NCBI RefSeq assembly: GCF_004193775.1
Contig: NC_041016.1
Span: forward strand, 48,670,767 to 48,734,766
Source: Glycine soja
Taxonomy: Eukaryota; Streptophyta; Magnoliopsida; Fabales; Fabaceae
Reading direction: 5' to 3'
Length of the DNA stretch: 64,000 nucleotides
The position numbers and the translations under genes were made by a program. Shown one piece after another: positions 1 through 12,511 of this stretch (positions are counted from its first letter, which is position 1; every line of letters begins with the position of its first letter). The notes beneath the pieces were generated by a model that saw only the letters and a list, made by a program, of their open reading frames with translations, was not told where the DNA came from and searched no databases.

Positions 1-802
1 AGAGACAACAATCCAGGGCACAGCAACAGCACAATCCAGCACAACTGCAAGAAAAAAAAAAGTAGATACTTTTGAGAAATCAAAACATGACGATTAGATG
101 TAAAGGGCCAATAAATACTTTGATTAATGAATTAAAATTAAATTACTTTTTTATATAAAAAAAAAGGTATTGATGGCATATTTCACAGTAATTTCTAATA
201 CAAATTATACAATTAATTCAATAGTTATTTTCAATACAAAACTTTCTATTTTAAAATTCTTTAACTTGTGTCCTTAATTATTGTACTTGCTATAAATATC
301 AGTACCCTAATTAATTAGACAAAGTAAGATTTTGGTTATAAATGAACTCACCATCCCTTCCAAAAGCCATCACCCCTAGTAGAGGTTTTGATTGGAACAT
401 TTTGTTGGGAAGGAACATCATCCTTTGTGGGATAACCCACAGGTGGTGGTGGAGCTGCTGGGTTGCTCTGACTCACTGCTGGATATGCAGTCACTGGTGG
501 AAAATCATACAATCCAAATTAGATATATATATTTTAAAATATCAATATGTCTATAGAAATTAATAATTCTAGTTTTGAATATAAAACCAGGATTTTTAAT
601 TAAGCACCTAAATATGAATATGATCAAGCCATTCATTAAATTATAGGAAGTTAAAACCATGCATATTTGGTAAGAAAGTGAGAAAGAATTTTTCTTAATG
701 ATGGAGATCAGTTTTGATGAAGGAATGCTGGTAATTAATTATATTCAGTATAAAAAGTAAATATATGAAAGACTTACCAGGAGATTGTTGTTGGTGATTC
801 AT
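1..802 (-). CDS. CYSTM-family cysteine-rich transmembrane-module protein (3' end cut by window edge)
   Basis: Three exons are visible on the minus strand: 802-778 (MNHQQQSP), 493-352 and 44-1. All splice sites are GT-AG (donors GTAAG and GTGAGT, acceptors CCACCAG and TTGCAG) and the phases join cleanly, giving 70 residues before the window ends. Residues 9-50 are rich in Pro, Gln and Ser and contain PPPPVGYP. After them comes GFWKG and then a cysteine-dense tail (GCCAGLCCCCALDCCL, eight Cys). This is the layout of plant CYSTM proteins such as the WINDHOSE type: short, with a Pro/Gln-rich soluble head and a C-terminal Cys-rich membrane module. Family members are linked to stress tolerance and membrane association; that role is inferred here. 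Only the last few residues and the stop lie outside the window. The first ATG is the start; no other upstream ATG competes in the short leader. Confidence 0.85.
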
Positions 803-2830
803 GGTTAATTAGATGAAGTTGTCTTGATATTGTTTGTAGAGAGAGAAAAGAGAGTGTGGGAAGCATCAGAAGTTAACGTGTATATAAATAGACTTTTGGG
901 ACAGCTGCCATGGCCTTGTACGTGGAATAAAGAAAAGCGCGTTTTAGGTGTGAGAGATAAAGAAAGAGACAGATCAATGACTTAAGAAGGTGCAAGGAAA
1001 AATATTTGATTTAAGTGGTATATATGCCTACTTTTAAAATGATTTTTAAGAATAAATAGTTATTTTAATAATAGTAAATAGTTCATATAATATATATATA
1101 TATATATATATATTATTCAATCACAAATAATATATACATTAATAATTATTTTAAAAATTATATTAATATTCATTTTGATTGATTGAGAATGTAAAATTTT
1201 TTATATTGACATTACACTATCATCGTTTAATTAAATATAATTTTATACAAATAAGTATTGAGTTTTATAGTAATTATAGTCTTATCTTTATTATAATACA
1301 TAATTTAAAAGGAAATGATAATTTTTTATAAGACACTTTAGAATTCTTTTGAAACATTTAATCTTTTTTTCATTACTTGTTGTTATTAAATATTCTAAGT
1401 ATTTATGTTTTTTTAAATTTAAAGTAGTGCATAATATTCTTGAACTTCAATATTTTTACATTGCTCAAATCAGGTTAATGATTATTAATAAGGATATAAT
1501 TGATATTTTAGTTACATATTTTAAAAAAAATCAATAAAATCAAATCAAATAATTATTTTGATTGATATGTATAAATAATGTCTATAGTATCTTATAATAA
1601 GAATAAGACGAAGTGTTAAAAATCATTTTTAATATGATTTGTGATGAGTTAACCGTATCAAAGATTTTATACTTAAATCTAGTCATTATAAAAACTAAAC
1701 TCATAAAAAAATTATTGAAAAAACTATTTCTTATATTATAATATAATGAAAAGAACCAAGATTGAACTTAGCCCCTTACATATCTATACCCAATCTCCAC
1801 CACTAAGCATTTTTTTTATATAAAAAAACTAATAAACGATATAATATTAAAGATACTAATAAAAAAACGTGAACTTGGGTGGGGCCAAAAAGTTAAAATG
1901 CGCAGCAGCCTTTAACGACGCCGTATTTGCTTAACAACCCACAACTGTTCCGTCTGCGCATATAAAAGTGCCAATTGGGCAATTATGTCTTGAAATTTTT
2001 TGACACCTTACAGTATGAAAAAATAACTAAAATGAAGACTATGATTCACCCACAAAAGAAAAATAAAGTGAAATGAAAAAAAAGAACAGTTAATATCGTA
2101 ATAAAATTAAACAAATCATTCATATTTTCATTTTTAGTTATTGATAATTAATTTAATGAAATATAATAAATCCTTCTGTTAAAAAAACCAGTCTTGTACG
2201 TAGCAAACATGCATCTTTCGAGAAATATCTTATACTCCGATATTTAGTTATTAATATTAGTTGTAAAATATTTTTGAAAGGGACTTATATATGGATAAGG
2301 TCTATCCAAAACTTTTTCCTTGTTAATTAGTGTTTTAGGATAATTGCTAATGGGAATCCGTGCACGTACGTGTTGATAATTATTTCTTAGTACTAGTAGT
2401 AATATTTTTTATTTCTTAATATGTACACTAAAAGTTTTAAATTTGAAAAACAAGTTATTAACGTTGGGTTAGTGATAAGTAACTTAAATCATTCCAGTAG
2501 AAATAATTCACGGGAGCCATAAACTAAAACTTGCTTAACCAATAATATGTCATTTTTCTGAATGAAACTGAAATAAAAAGATTCTTTAATCAACAAAAAC
2601 TAAAACTAGCTTATTGATATCTCATTATAATTGTTATATAAGAGAAAAATATTATCCCAAAATAATTATCATTTTAATTTTTTAATTAATTATCTCTTTT
2701 ACTTATATTTCTTATAATATTAATGGTATACAATAAAATTTATAAATAAATTGATGATAATATAATAAGATTAATTTTGTAAATTTACTATTTTTATTTA
2801 TTTATTATTTTTTCTTAATATGTGTAAAAA
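803..2830. other. Intergenic AT-rich spacer with a (TA)n microsatellite
   Basis: No ORF with recognisable protein sequence. A (TA)n run lies at about 1085-1113. A short GC-richer patch at 1875-1975 ends in a TATA-like TATAAAAG, but no coding sequence follows it on either strand. The 62-codon frame at 1349-1537 has AT-driven composition and no similarity I recognise. Confidence 0.6.
878..892 (-). promoter_or_regulatory. TATA box of the CYSTM gene
   Basis: Read on the minus strand, a TTTATATA motif lies about 80 bases upstream of the CYSTM start codon. It is followed by a pyrimidine-rich leader (CTCTCTTTTCTCTCTC) typical of plant 5'-UTRs. A CGCG core, a CAMTA-type site, lies further upstream near 938-945. 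The TATA assignment is by position and sequence only. Confidence 0.55.
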
Positions 2831-2833
2831 TGA

Positions 2834-3173
2834 TACTACCTTCATTCTTATATATAAGACTCTTTTTAATTAATTTACACTTTTTAAGAAAACTAATTAT
2901 CTTAGTTAATTATATTATATTTGTGTGTAAATTATTCATACACTTCTTCCAAAATTATCTTATTTTTCTTTCCATTTAATTGTTTCTCAGTAAAGAGTAA
3001 TTAATATTTTGAGAGCTAGAGAATATGATATAATTAATTAAGAGTTTTATACGATAAAAATAATTAATGTAATAAACTTTTAAAAGAGGATTTTATAAAA
3101 AAATGATAAACAGTCAAGTAAAAAGGTCTTATATATATAAGAACATAGGTATTATTTTGAGGCGGAGGTAGTA
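2834..3173. mobile_element. Stowaway-like MITE
   Basis: The two ends are inverted copies. The left end reads ACTACCTTCATTCTTATATA and the right end, on the other strand, reads ACTACCTCCGCCTCAAAATA and then TTCTTATATATATAAGACC. Both carry the CTACCTCC/CTCCCTCCG-type terminus of plant Stowaway (Tc1/mariner-derived) MITEs, with flanking TA. Length is about 335 bp and the interior is AT-rich with no coding capacity. The exact boundaries are uncertain by a few bases. Confidence 0.6.
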
Positions 3174-3517
3174 TTATAATAAAAAGAAGATGCCTTCCTT
3201 TTACTTTCTTTTTTCTTTCTGTGGGAATATAACACTTCATAATATGCGTAAAATCTTTTTTTTTTGTTTTTTTGTGTGTAGTTGACACACACCATTTTTA
3301 AATTTGTTTGAATATAATAAGTTCAAAGAGAACCTTCTTTTCCCGATAAGATATTTCTTCCTTCAATTTCAAACAGAAGCATCCACCCATACTTGTGTGT
3401 GACGTGATATGACTGAGCAGAAGAATTTTTCATAATTTGAAATATACAAACACAAACTCACAATTTAATTTGATTTGCAGATAGGAACTTGCTACAATAT
3501 TTTTTTTCTATAAGATT

Positions 3518-3850
3518 TAGGTCTCTTTGGATAAACAGTTTGATTAAGGCTTTATTAAAAAGTATTCATATTATATAAGTATTTTACGTATAATTTTTTT
3601 TATAGTAAAAAAATGGAGTTAAATTGTTTTTATATGAGTTATAAGCTGATTTCATAAGTTTTTTTATTTTTTAGGCAGATTTCATAAGTTATCCTTCAAG
3701 AGTTTATTGAAATCAGTTGAAAACAGTTTATCAATATATCATAAGTTCTTTCAAAATTTTAACAGACCTTCAAACATGTACACAAATAATGCTTATTTCA
3801 TAAAACAAATTTAAATAACTTGTTTATCAGTTTATTCAAATACATACACG
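3518..3850. mobile_element. MITE with 'TTTGGATAAAC' inverted ends
   Basis: The left end contains TTTGGATAAACAGTTT and the right end, on the reverse strand, contains TTTGAATAAACTGATAAAC. The interior repeats phrases such as 'ataagctgatttcataagtt'. This matches a short repeat family I associate with legume genomes. It has no coding capacity. Superfamily assignment is uncertain, as no target duplication was established. Confidence 0.5.
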
Positions 3851-4439
3851 AGTGTTTGCACCATAAGAAAATTTATAAAAAAAAATACTTGGGTAAAAAC
3901 TTGTCTCTTACAATTTTGTCCAAACTATAACTTAGAGATCTTTTAACTAAAAATCAAAGACGCCATTAAATCATCAATGGTCAAATGTAATGTTACGTAC
4001 ATTTCAAAGACCAATGGCTAACAAATCAAGTTGCCATGCTGATAATAAGCCTAGTGGGTGTGGCCCAGATCCACCATTACTAGGGGAGGCTACACTTATT
4101 CTGCATGCTACGTATCAAAATATTTAATTTATACTTTGTAAATTAATTGAATCAAACCCTTTTTTCTTTTGCTTTTGGTCCAACGTAAACCAAACCATTT
4201 CACTTGTTCCTTTTGTTCTATACAGGAAATTCCAATCTTTACCATTTTTTATTATAAAGTGGGTCAAATTATGGGTGCTTAGATAATTTTAAAATGCATT
4301 TCTTTTAAGTTGTGAAAGTAATTGCGAAAGGAATCTAAACAATGCTGTCAAATAATTGCAAAATGTAATCTAGATAAAAGAATTAAATATTGTTCAATTT
4401 CATAAACGTAGAGCTTGGTGCTGGTTTTATTGTCAAATA

Positions 4440-4770
4440 ATTAATTCCCATCACATTGGCTTCTGTTCAGTCCTTCATACTGAGCAGATTTGCGTGGAGT
4501 CAGACTCGAAACTAGTTTTTCATGGCTGCCAAAACTCTCATTCTTTCTTTAGTATTGTTCAAGATATTAAACATTTTATTTTCAAAGGGGGACCTTTCAC
4601 TCGTCTTATGTTTTCTGAGAAGCCAACCAAGTAACGGAATCTCCTTAGGGGAGAGACATGCGAGTTTTTCTTAATGTAACTCCATCTTATATTTCCTCAG
4701 CCGTGATGGCTCATGTTTCTTCCACTGCGTTTCTACACCGGTTTTAATCTAGTTGGGGTTTTCCCCCATA
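4440..4770 (+). pseudogene. Degenerate RNase H-like domain of a non-LTR (LINE) retroelement
   Basis: The plus-strand frame from about 4450 reads EQICVESDSKLVFHGC and then SIVQDIKHFIFKG. This is the VESDS...I..DI pattern of the RNase H-like (RVT_3) domain at the C-terminus of plant LINE polyproteins. After a frame slip near 4620 the sequence continues as EANQVTES, the degraded 'REANxVAdxLA' helix of that domain. Stop codons and frameshifts show it is not functional. No reverse transcriptase domain is visible upstream, so it is an isolated 3' fragment. Confidence 0.5.
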
Positions 4771-4799
4771 TTTTCCACCAAAAAAATTAGAAGTGTATG

Positions 4800-7040
4800 G
4801 ATCACGGATTTGGTCATTTATGTATTTAAGTTAAAATTGAATCAAACTGATCAAAATCGTTCATATACGGATTGAGTCACGAGTTTAAATTTATAAATTT
4901 GATCAAAATCGAACCGAACATCAAAATTAATCAAGATTTTTAGAGTTGTTTAATTTGACTTTAAATAGTATTAATACGGGGACTCCAAGCATTGTACGAT
5001 AAGTGTTAGGACTACTAGTGTTGAAATTGTATTACTTTTAGGTACATTGTTATTTGTTTTACCTTTTTATATTTATTTTTTCTACCATATTTATAATATT
5101 AATGAATCATATTTTATTCATTCGTTTCAGCAAATCTGATTGTAGCAAAATTTATTGTAAGAAATTAGCTTGTAAGAAATAGTTGTGATTCAGACTATTA
5201 TAATAAATCTTGTTGAAAAATATTTTATTTTAATTTGTATTAGTCTATTTTAGAATATTATGTTGATGATATTAAATGAATTAATTTTATTACTTTCAAA
5301 CATTTGATAATATGTGTTAATTATATTTGATATTTGGATGAATCATGTATAAAATAGTAGTTAAAAAAAAGATCAAATTTAGATGGATAATTGATTGACT
5401 CGAATCAAATAAAATCGTTCATGAATGAGTTGGGTTAAATTGAGTTTTAAAAATTAACTATGAAAATCAAACCGAATCAAAATGATCAAATTTAATTAGA
5501 TTGAGTCTTAAATTTAATCAAATCTGATCTTAACTGGCATTGCGAATACCCCAGGAGAAAAAATAGTGAGGGAAAAACACTAAAGAGATACTATTACTGA
5601 GTTATGTCTCTTTTTTTTATGTCGTGATTGAGTTACATAAACTAATCGTTTTAAAATTAAATAAATGTGATATTCATGCATGCGATGTATATTTTACTTT
5701 TAAATTAATGACACTATTAATAGATGTTTTATTTATATTAGTCTATATTATTATAAGTTACTTTAAAAATATAATAAACCCTTGTTTATTACTTAATTAG
5801 TGATAAATAAGAGAGAGAGAGATTATAAGAGTAAATTAACCTTAAGAAAACAAATAATTAAGTTCGTGAAAGATTAATTTATATTAAGTAATCTTTTTAG
5901 AAATAACTTAGTGGTTTTATTTCAAAAGAGTTAAAATATTCAAGCCTGATTTATAAAGAAAAAATAGTTTGACATTTATATGCACACGTTATATTATTGT
6001 GATGAAGTGAAGTTCAAATTGGCATAGAAGATGATAAAAAATCTTGCAAGTAGTACTTGTTGGGAATTTTGAACCAAAGTCATGTCGTGGTGGAAATTTT
6101 CTTATAAAGATATAAGTGAAAGACATGAATCATGTCATTTTTTTTTCATTTTGTTCAAGAATCATAATCGGACACATGGCGTAAAATGTGTCATTCTTGT
6201 AAAGTCTAATTATTCGTTTTTCGATATTTAAGTAGACACATTAATAACAAATGAGGTTAATATCCGGCCTTTATTGACTAATTTTAACTTGATCATGCAT
6301 TTCACCGTCTTCCTCAATTAAAATAATCCAAAAATATCACTCTTGTTATGTAAAAGGGATGAACATCTAGATTGCTCACATCCCTTTCCATGACTCTATA
6401 TGCCAAATCACCAACCTTTTTTTTATCACGTTATTACAGGTGATGTTTAAATGGTATTAAAGCATCACAAATTCTAATGTAAAAATGGTAGTGACTTCAA
6501 GTAAAAAAACTACATATACCATGTTTACTTTGAAAATCTTTTGTGACAATGTTTTATGTAACATTCTCATTCTCATGCAGAGTCAATCTAATACATTATT
6601 ACCTTAATATGTACTTATACTTATGTGAAGACTTGATATTTCATCCATGACCCATGAGATGTGGCAATTTGTCTATACATATATGTCTCATTATATTATT
6701 GTTGTTCTTATTAACAATAATATTTTACTCAGAATGTATAAGAATAGTATTCCATTATCCAATAGTATTCCATTTTACTTGATGTCCTATGATATTAAAC
6801 TTACTATTATATGAACTTTATCTTGTTCGACTAGGGCTTACACCATCAACAATGATGTACAAAAACCACAAATTTAAAACATTCTAAAGAATGTGTAAGA
6901 AAAAAATTTGAGTTGATGATAACTGTAAGGTCCATTTTAGAAATGTTATTTATATATGAATGTAAAATTATAAATGAGTAAATTTGCAAATAAAAAAGAG
7001 TAAATTTGTTGAAATAAATAAGAGAGGTTAGTGTTTTTTT
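4800..7040. other. Intergenic spacer without recognisable genes
   Basis: AT-rich sequence. Related phrases of the type 'gatcaaaatcgttcat...' and 'aatcaaataaaatcgttcatga' occur on both sides of a simple spacer at 4820-4950 and 5380-5530, suggesting an old degraded repeat. A short GA run sits at 5810-5822. No gene seen. Confidence 0.4.
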
Positions 7041-7049
7041 TCAAGAAAT

Positions 7050-7545
7050 CATAATTAATATGTTGCCTTACTTTTGGTCACCCCTACTTTTTGAAATTTT
7101 TAATTTTGCTCTCCTATTTTTAAATAAATACATTTAGTCCTCCTATTTTTTAAAATTTGTAATTTTAATCCGCTTATTTTAAAATAAAAACATTTACTTC
7201 TTCACTTTTGTAAAATCTTAGATTCTTGGTCCTTCCATGAAACTAAAAACGTTAACACTGAAGAGATTAATGTTCACTATAACATAAATTAAACAAATAA
7301 TCTTGTGTCATGTCACTAAATTTAGACCATATTAAATTAATTTTTTAATAATCAATACTTTTCAAATTTGATGGAATGACCAAAATTGTGAATTTTACAA
7401 AACTAAAAGACTAAATATCTCTTTATTTTAAAATAAGAGAATTAAAATTACAGATGTTAAAAGATACGAAGATAAAATGTTTATTTTAAAATAGGAGAAC
7501 AAAAATTACGGATTTTAAAAAATAAAAGAACTAACATTATATTTA
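7050..7545. repeat. Long imperfect inverted repeat (foldback/MITE-like), about 500 bp
   Basis: The left arm (about 7070-7235) contains 'cacccctactttttgaaatttttaattttg' type phrases. The right arm (about 7375-7545), read on the other strand, repeats them in order with about the same spacing ('TTTTTTAAAATCCGTAATTTTTG', 'CTCCTATTTTAAAATAAA'). Each arm is itself built from related 60-bp segments. The arms are roughly 170 bp with a loop of about 140 bp. Pattern seen directly; the transposon class is inferred. Confidence 0.5.
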
Positions 7546-7877
7546 AGCCTAATATATTGGTCAAAATTAGTTGATGGTGGGTATTTAATAAGCCTTAACC
7601 TGCGCAAAGTTGCATAGAAAAACCCTATTATTACTATTCATATAGAACAGAGGCTAACAAACTATGCTTTCTTTTGATTGTGATCAGTGGGTTGAAGTTC
7701 AGGAATATATATCTTGTCAGCATATACTATGCTATTAGCCTAACCCCAAAATGTCCAACAATGAGTCAATCAGCATGAGGCATATTTAGTATTTCTATTC
7801 ATTGTTACCACGAATGTACCATTACTATTTTGATAGTATTTAAAGGCTGGCAAGGCATGGCATATGAATCAGTAGAG

Positions 7878-10800
7878 TTACTGCCATCCTGTTGGAGAAG
7901 AAGTGTAACCCAACCAGCGAAAGAAGAAAGTAGGGATACGCAAAATCATATTTTGAAAAATCGAACCATTATTTGCTCCCTTGTAGAACAGAGACTCCGT
8001 GGAGGCATCAACATTGGCCCTGAGAATTCTATTCTCCCTTTTCAGCTGTAAATTACATGAGCAATAGATTATACACATTTTATATTATTCTTATTCATAT
8101 AACATTTGTTTAGACTGTTAACAATATTATTCCTTTTTCCTATCTCTATTAGTATTTACCACATTAATCATGTTTCTATCATAGTCGGATAAATTATGCT
8201 AGCATAGTAAGAAATAACAATTTTAAAGTATGGTGGTTGGTAGTGAAATTTTCAAAAGGGAAAAAATGATCATTCTTTTTTTATTAGTAAATAGTTGTAT
8301 GTTTATAAAATTAAACAAAAGATTAAGTAATTAAGTTGATAATTTCTCTATTTTTTCTTTTTTGTCATTTCATTCTTTTAACCAAACATGGTGATAATCT
8401 TGCAAACAATAAGTGCCTGAAAGTTTCAAAGTGACTGAGACAGTATTATCTACACAGTGAGAGAAAGATTATAGCACATTTTTGTCGTTCATACCTCGTC
8501 AACAGCAGCTGTGAGCTTCTCCATAGCTGCTTGTAATGAGGATATTATCTGCAAGGTAAGGTCTTCTATGTCTGACTCCTCTTCTACTGATGGAGGTTCA
8601 AAGAGAATGCCCTCTTGTATTAACAATTCCTCTAGTAACTTCACATCTTCAACTTTCAAGTTTCCCCTCAACTGTATTAACACAAGTTTTATTAGTTACT
8701 ACGAATTCTAATTCACAAAAGGATTCTATAACAATATTCTCACCTTGTTCAAAATTCTAGCACTTGACTCATCTCTAGATGGAGAAGCAGCACTGGAACT
8801 TGTGTCACATTTTTCTTCACTGAAATTGACACGAGGCGACTCCTTTATATGTTTCGCCCTGCAAACAACATTCAACGCAATATCCCACAATGGAACAAGG
8901 ATCATCAGTAGAAGTGTAAAATCCCAATTGCAATTTGCAAATGAACCTCACATGGTCTATTTTGATAGAATAAAAGGCAGAGGTAATTTTTTATGGATGA
9001 CATACCTTGCACCAAAACGAAGTGTGGACAGACTCTCGGATGCATTAAAAGCGCTGGGGGAGCAACAACAGAGTAGTGCAGTTCTAGCATTTCCTCCCTG
9101 CGATTAAGAAATACCACGTTTGCGATTCTGATTTGATGAACAATGGCCATGATTTGAAAGATTATAAAGGGGGGACTGACAAGTGCATCCTGAAGAATTC
9201 GAGTGAGTTTGGAATCACGATAAGGGATATGGCTTGCTTTTCCTGGCAAACCACACGTAAGAGAATTGATTACATTCCCAAGTGCAGACAAGGATTTGTT
9301 TATGGTCTTAGCTTCTTCTAGAACTCTTCCCTCAGCGCCTGTTTTCTCCACCTTCTCTGACCCAGCCAAGTCCACTAGAATTAGTTTCCCGAACCTCGTC
9401 CTGTTCATAGTCTCAAGTGTTTAACAATGATTCATAAGAAGTACCACAGAGATTCAGGAAGATGCAGACCTTTTATCTCTGGACAAAAATTCTTGCTGAA
9501 TTGTGAATATATAAATGCAGTGACTTCTGCTGCTGGCCACGTTCATTTCTACATGTGTTGTTTAGGAAGGTTGTAGAGGGCAAGTGACCTTCCTACCACT
9601 ACTTATCCTCCCTCAAGAAAACAGGGGATTTACCCTAATCTATTACTACATCCTGTTCAAAGTTATTGATGTTTAAGGCTAATATACCGCTATTAAGAAA
9701 TTATTTAATAGTATCCATAAACTATTACATTAGTCTACAATATTCTCATTTAATATCTATTATAAGAGTGGTTGTTTGAAAATAGCAATTATTAAATAGG
9801 AGTATAATTAAAAAAATAATTAATGAGACTTTAAATTTATAAAACATCAATAATTTTGGACTGGATGTAGTATGTAGTTTAACTATAAAAATATAAAATA
9901 AAAACACTGAATTTGATATCATTATAAAATAAAGAGTCAAAGCAGGATACGGGTCTCACCAACTGCCCGATTAGCTATTCCCCTCTACATATTTGAGATC
10001 AGAATTAGAAGCCAAAATGCATTGTAAAATCAAACCAAAAAATGCTATTCAACTTGCTTCTTTCTTACGGATAGACTTTGCAATGCTTCAGCTGGGTCCA
10101 GTACAGTGATCTGAAGGAAAAACAAAATCTCCTGTTAGTACTATATGACATTAATTGAATAAGAATCACCAATTAGTGTTCTTTTTTTCGGTAAAACAAA
10201 TATCTTGTAGCATATAAGGGAAGGAAAACTTTTAAAGTTGCATATAAAAATTCAAAATGATTCCATTCTACTCTACTAGCTGAATCAGCTCAAGGAGTGC
10301 CTCGTCCAATGCTGATATGTTGTTACCTAAAGAAGTTAGGCCTTGGTTAATTTGACTTAAAGCACACGTGTATGTATGTACATAAGCTTACGGTTGAATT
10401 GGCCAAAAGTTAAAGGAAATAGTACAACTTTATTTTCTTAATGTTTTCGAGAATAACATCAAGCTTAAAGGGCTATACCAATCACAACTTACAAGCATCA
10501 TGAGTCAGAATGTCAAGTACACGAGATAAGGATACAACCACTTGTTAAATAAACTTTTATCATTAGTTCCGAAGTTATAATTAATAGTAAAGCTTCAATT
10601 TTATTTCATCAAAATTTCTATCTCGTTAAGTTTATGGGATTACTGTCATCATAAGCACCATAGGCCAGACTATTAAGTTTATGAATCCTAAGAAAAATAC
10701 TAAACAGGTAAAGCCAACACCTATGTTTTTGAATGTCAGCCATTGTCAGGACATAAGTAGGATTCATGTTTGAAAATTGAAATTTTACGTCTTAGTCTTG

Positions 10801-12486
10801 TACATAAGACCATATGCCTAATTGTGAACAACAAAGTGACTTCTGAATGAAAAAGAATAATCGGAATGCAATGAGATAATATACAGCTCACCTCTGTAAC
10901 CCCAGGTAGAATTATTCCTCGTGATTTAATCTCCTTAATTTGTATATTATCTTTTGATAAATCAAATAAGTCCCTATATAAGAAGACAGTTATTTTGAAG
11001 ACTCTTCAAAATCCAAATTCACATCAAAACTAGCTTTTCCAACAAAGTTAAGAAATTTATCAATCAGAAACCGATAGAATATGCTCAAGTACATATATCG
11101 GGAAAAATTACTTGTTTTTTCTATGCATACCTTACTTTTTCCATGTAGATTTCAACCTGGACAAATCATAAACAAAATCAGAAAAATTATTTACTATAAC
11201 CTGATGATTTTGCCAGTCATGTGTAGTTTTAATTAGTTTCTGTGTACCATTGACAATTTAATTGAATATGTCTTCTCTTCATCCAAAGAATTTATGGAAT
11301 CAAAAAGTCCTTCTACAACTCTTGGAAGAAGCCCCTTGTTCTGTTCTTCACATTCAAGTATTCCAGGTCCCTGCTTCGGAGAAGTAGTTATTTATATTGC
11401 TGTATTCTAAGTTTTACAAGATCATTTTTGATTACTTTTAATATGATAATTTTCCACCTCCATACTATATGTCTTCCCAGCTCCAGTCTGCAATTGATTG
11501 TAGAAAAACGAAACGTGTAATCAATTAGAGTCCAAAGAAATGTAAGTTTAACTAGATGTTGCAAATTTTCTTAGCCAAATATTTAGAAGGGAAATGTCTA
11601 GTTTCTTCATCATGCGCTCTTTCCTTAATTACTTCCAGATTAGCTAGCATTGAAGTCAAAACGGATGCACCGTGAGTGAAATAACAATTCAAAAGGTATG
11701 CATGTGTGTGTCTGTGGGTTTATTTATCCAAAAGAAGCAAAAAGCTTATATCAAACGGGGACACATTATGATATCTTACTTGGCCATAAGTGATAATTGT
11801 CCCATTGAATGCATCAACAACAACATCTGTTTCATTCATGAGAATACATATAAAATGTAAAGCGTGATCTCAATAAAAAATAAATCTATAGTTAAGGCAA
11901 GTATCATTTTCCCCATTTTTCAATGTTAAGAAACATTCCAATTTTTTTCCTCAAAAAAAGAAACATTTCCAGATTGTTTTAAAAGGAAAATGTAGGACCG
12001 TACAGACATGTATTAGCATTAAACAAACTATAAGGAAAAAAAAATTCAAATAACCGAAGTTGATGCACTATTTCATAAGGAAGCAAAAGTCATTCAAATT
12101 AAGGAAGATTTCAGTAATTGCATTGAATTAACATATAAATCTGTAGTGAGAATTCTGCAGTTGTACCTCTAACGATGGGAAGAGCTAGGAATTGATAGAC
12201 ATCAGATTGCTCGGATTTTTCATAGAACACTCTATCAAAGCTAAACACAAATTCTTCATCCTTCTCGTCCTGACCAAAATTATGATTCAATTAAGTGGTG
12301 AATTTCACAGCTCTAAAGTAAATACTGAACAAAACCAGCAACTAATAGACGCTTAATCTGACATATGAAAACCTTGAAAATGAAAGTTTCGGAGTCTATG
12401 TTCCGAATGCAGCCAGAGTCGTTGCCATTTTGCTTCTCTTTCGAATTCGAAGGCCTAAAGCGCGCGCACACAGTAATATTCGACAT
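7878..12486 (-). CDS. KIN1: Kinesin-1-type motor protein (plant KIN-1), 483 aa, 15 coding exons
   Basis: Plus-end microtubule motor of the plant KIN-1 class. The rice and Arabidopsis relatives act in meiosis and gametophyte development (family knowledge). Coding exons: 12486-12373, 12269-12167, 11826-11780, 11487-11458, 11370-11248, 11156-11131, 10973-10892, 10110-10069, 9984-9951, 9548-9470, 9400-9181, 9097-9006, 8858-8744, 8671-8495, 8045-7878. All junctions are GT-AG and keep phase, giving 1452 nt. The protein opens [12 protein letters not shown]. It has the P-loop GQTGAGKT (joined across the 11,780/11,487 intron), switch I NVASSRSH, switch II DLAGSEK, then [15 protein letters not shown] and the neck-proximal LRFGARAKHIK. 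The motor fills about residues 1-335. A short helical tail follows with no long stalk, as expected for KIN-1. The start at 12486 matches the family N-terminus. The stop is TAA at 7880-7878. The last exon is the least certain part, since the tail is poorly conserved. Confidence 0.93.
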
Positions 12487-12511
12487 GATATTTCACCGCA
12501 GACAGTAATCC

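Noticed and set aside
8745..9321. Plus-strand ORFs across the kinesin exons
   Set aside because: Antisense shadows; the minus strand carries the conserved motor motifs.
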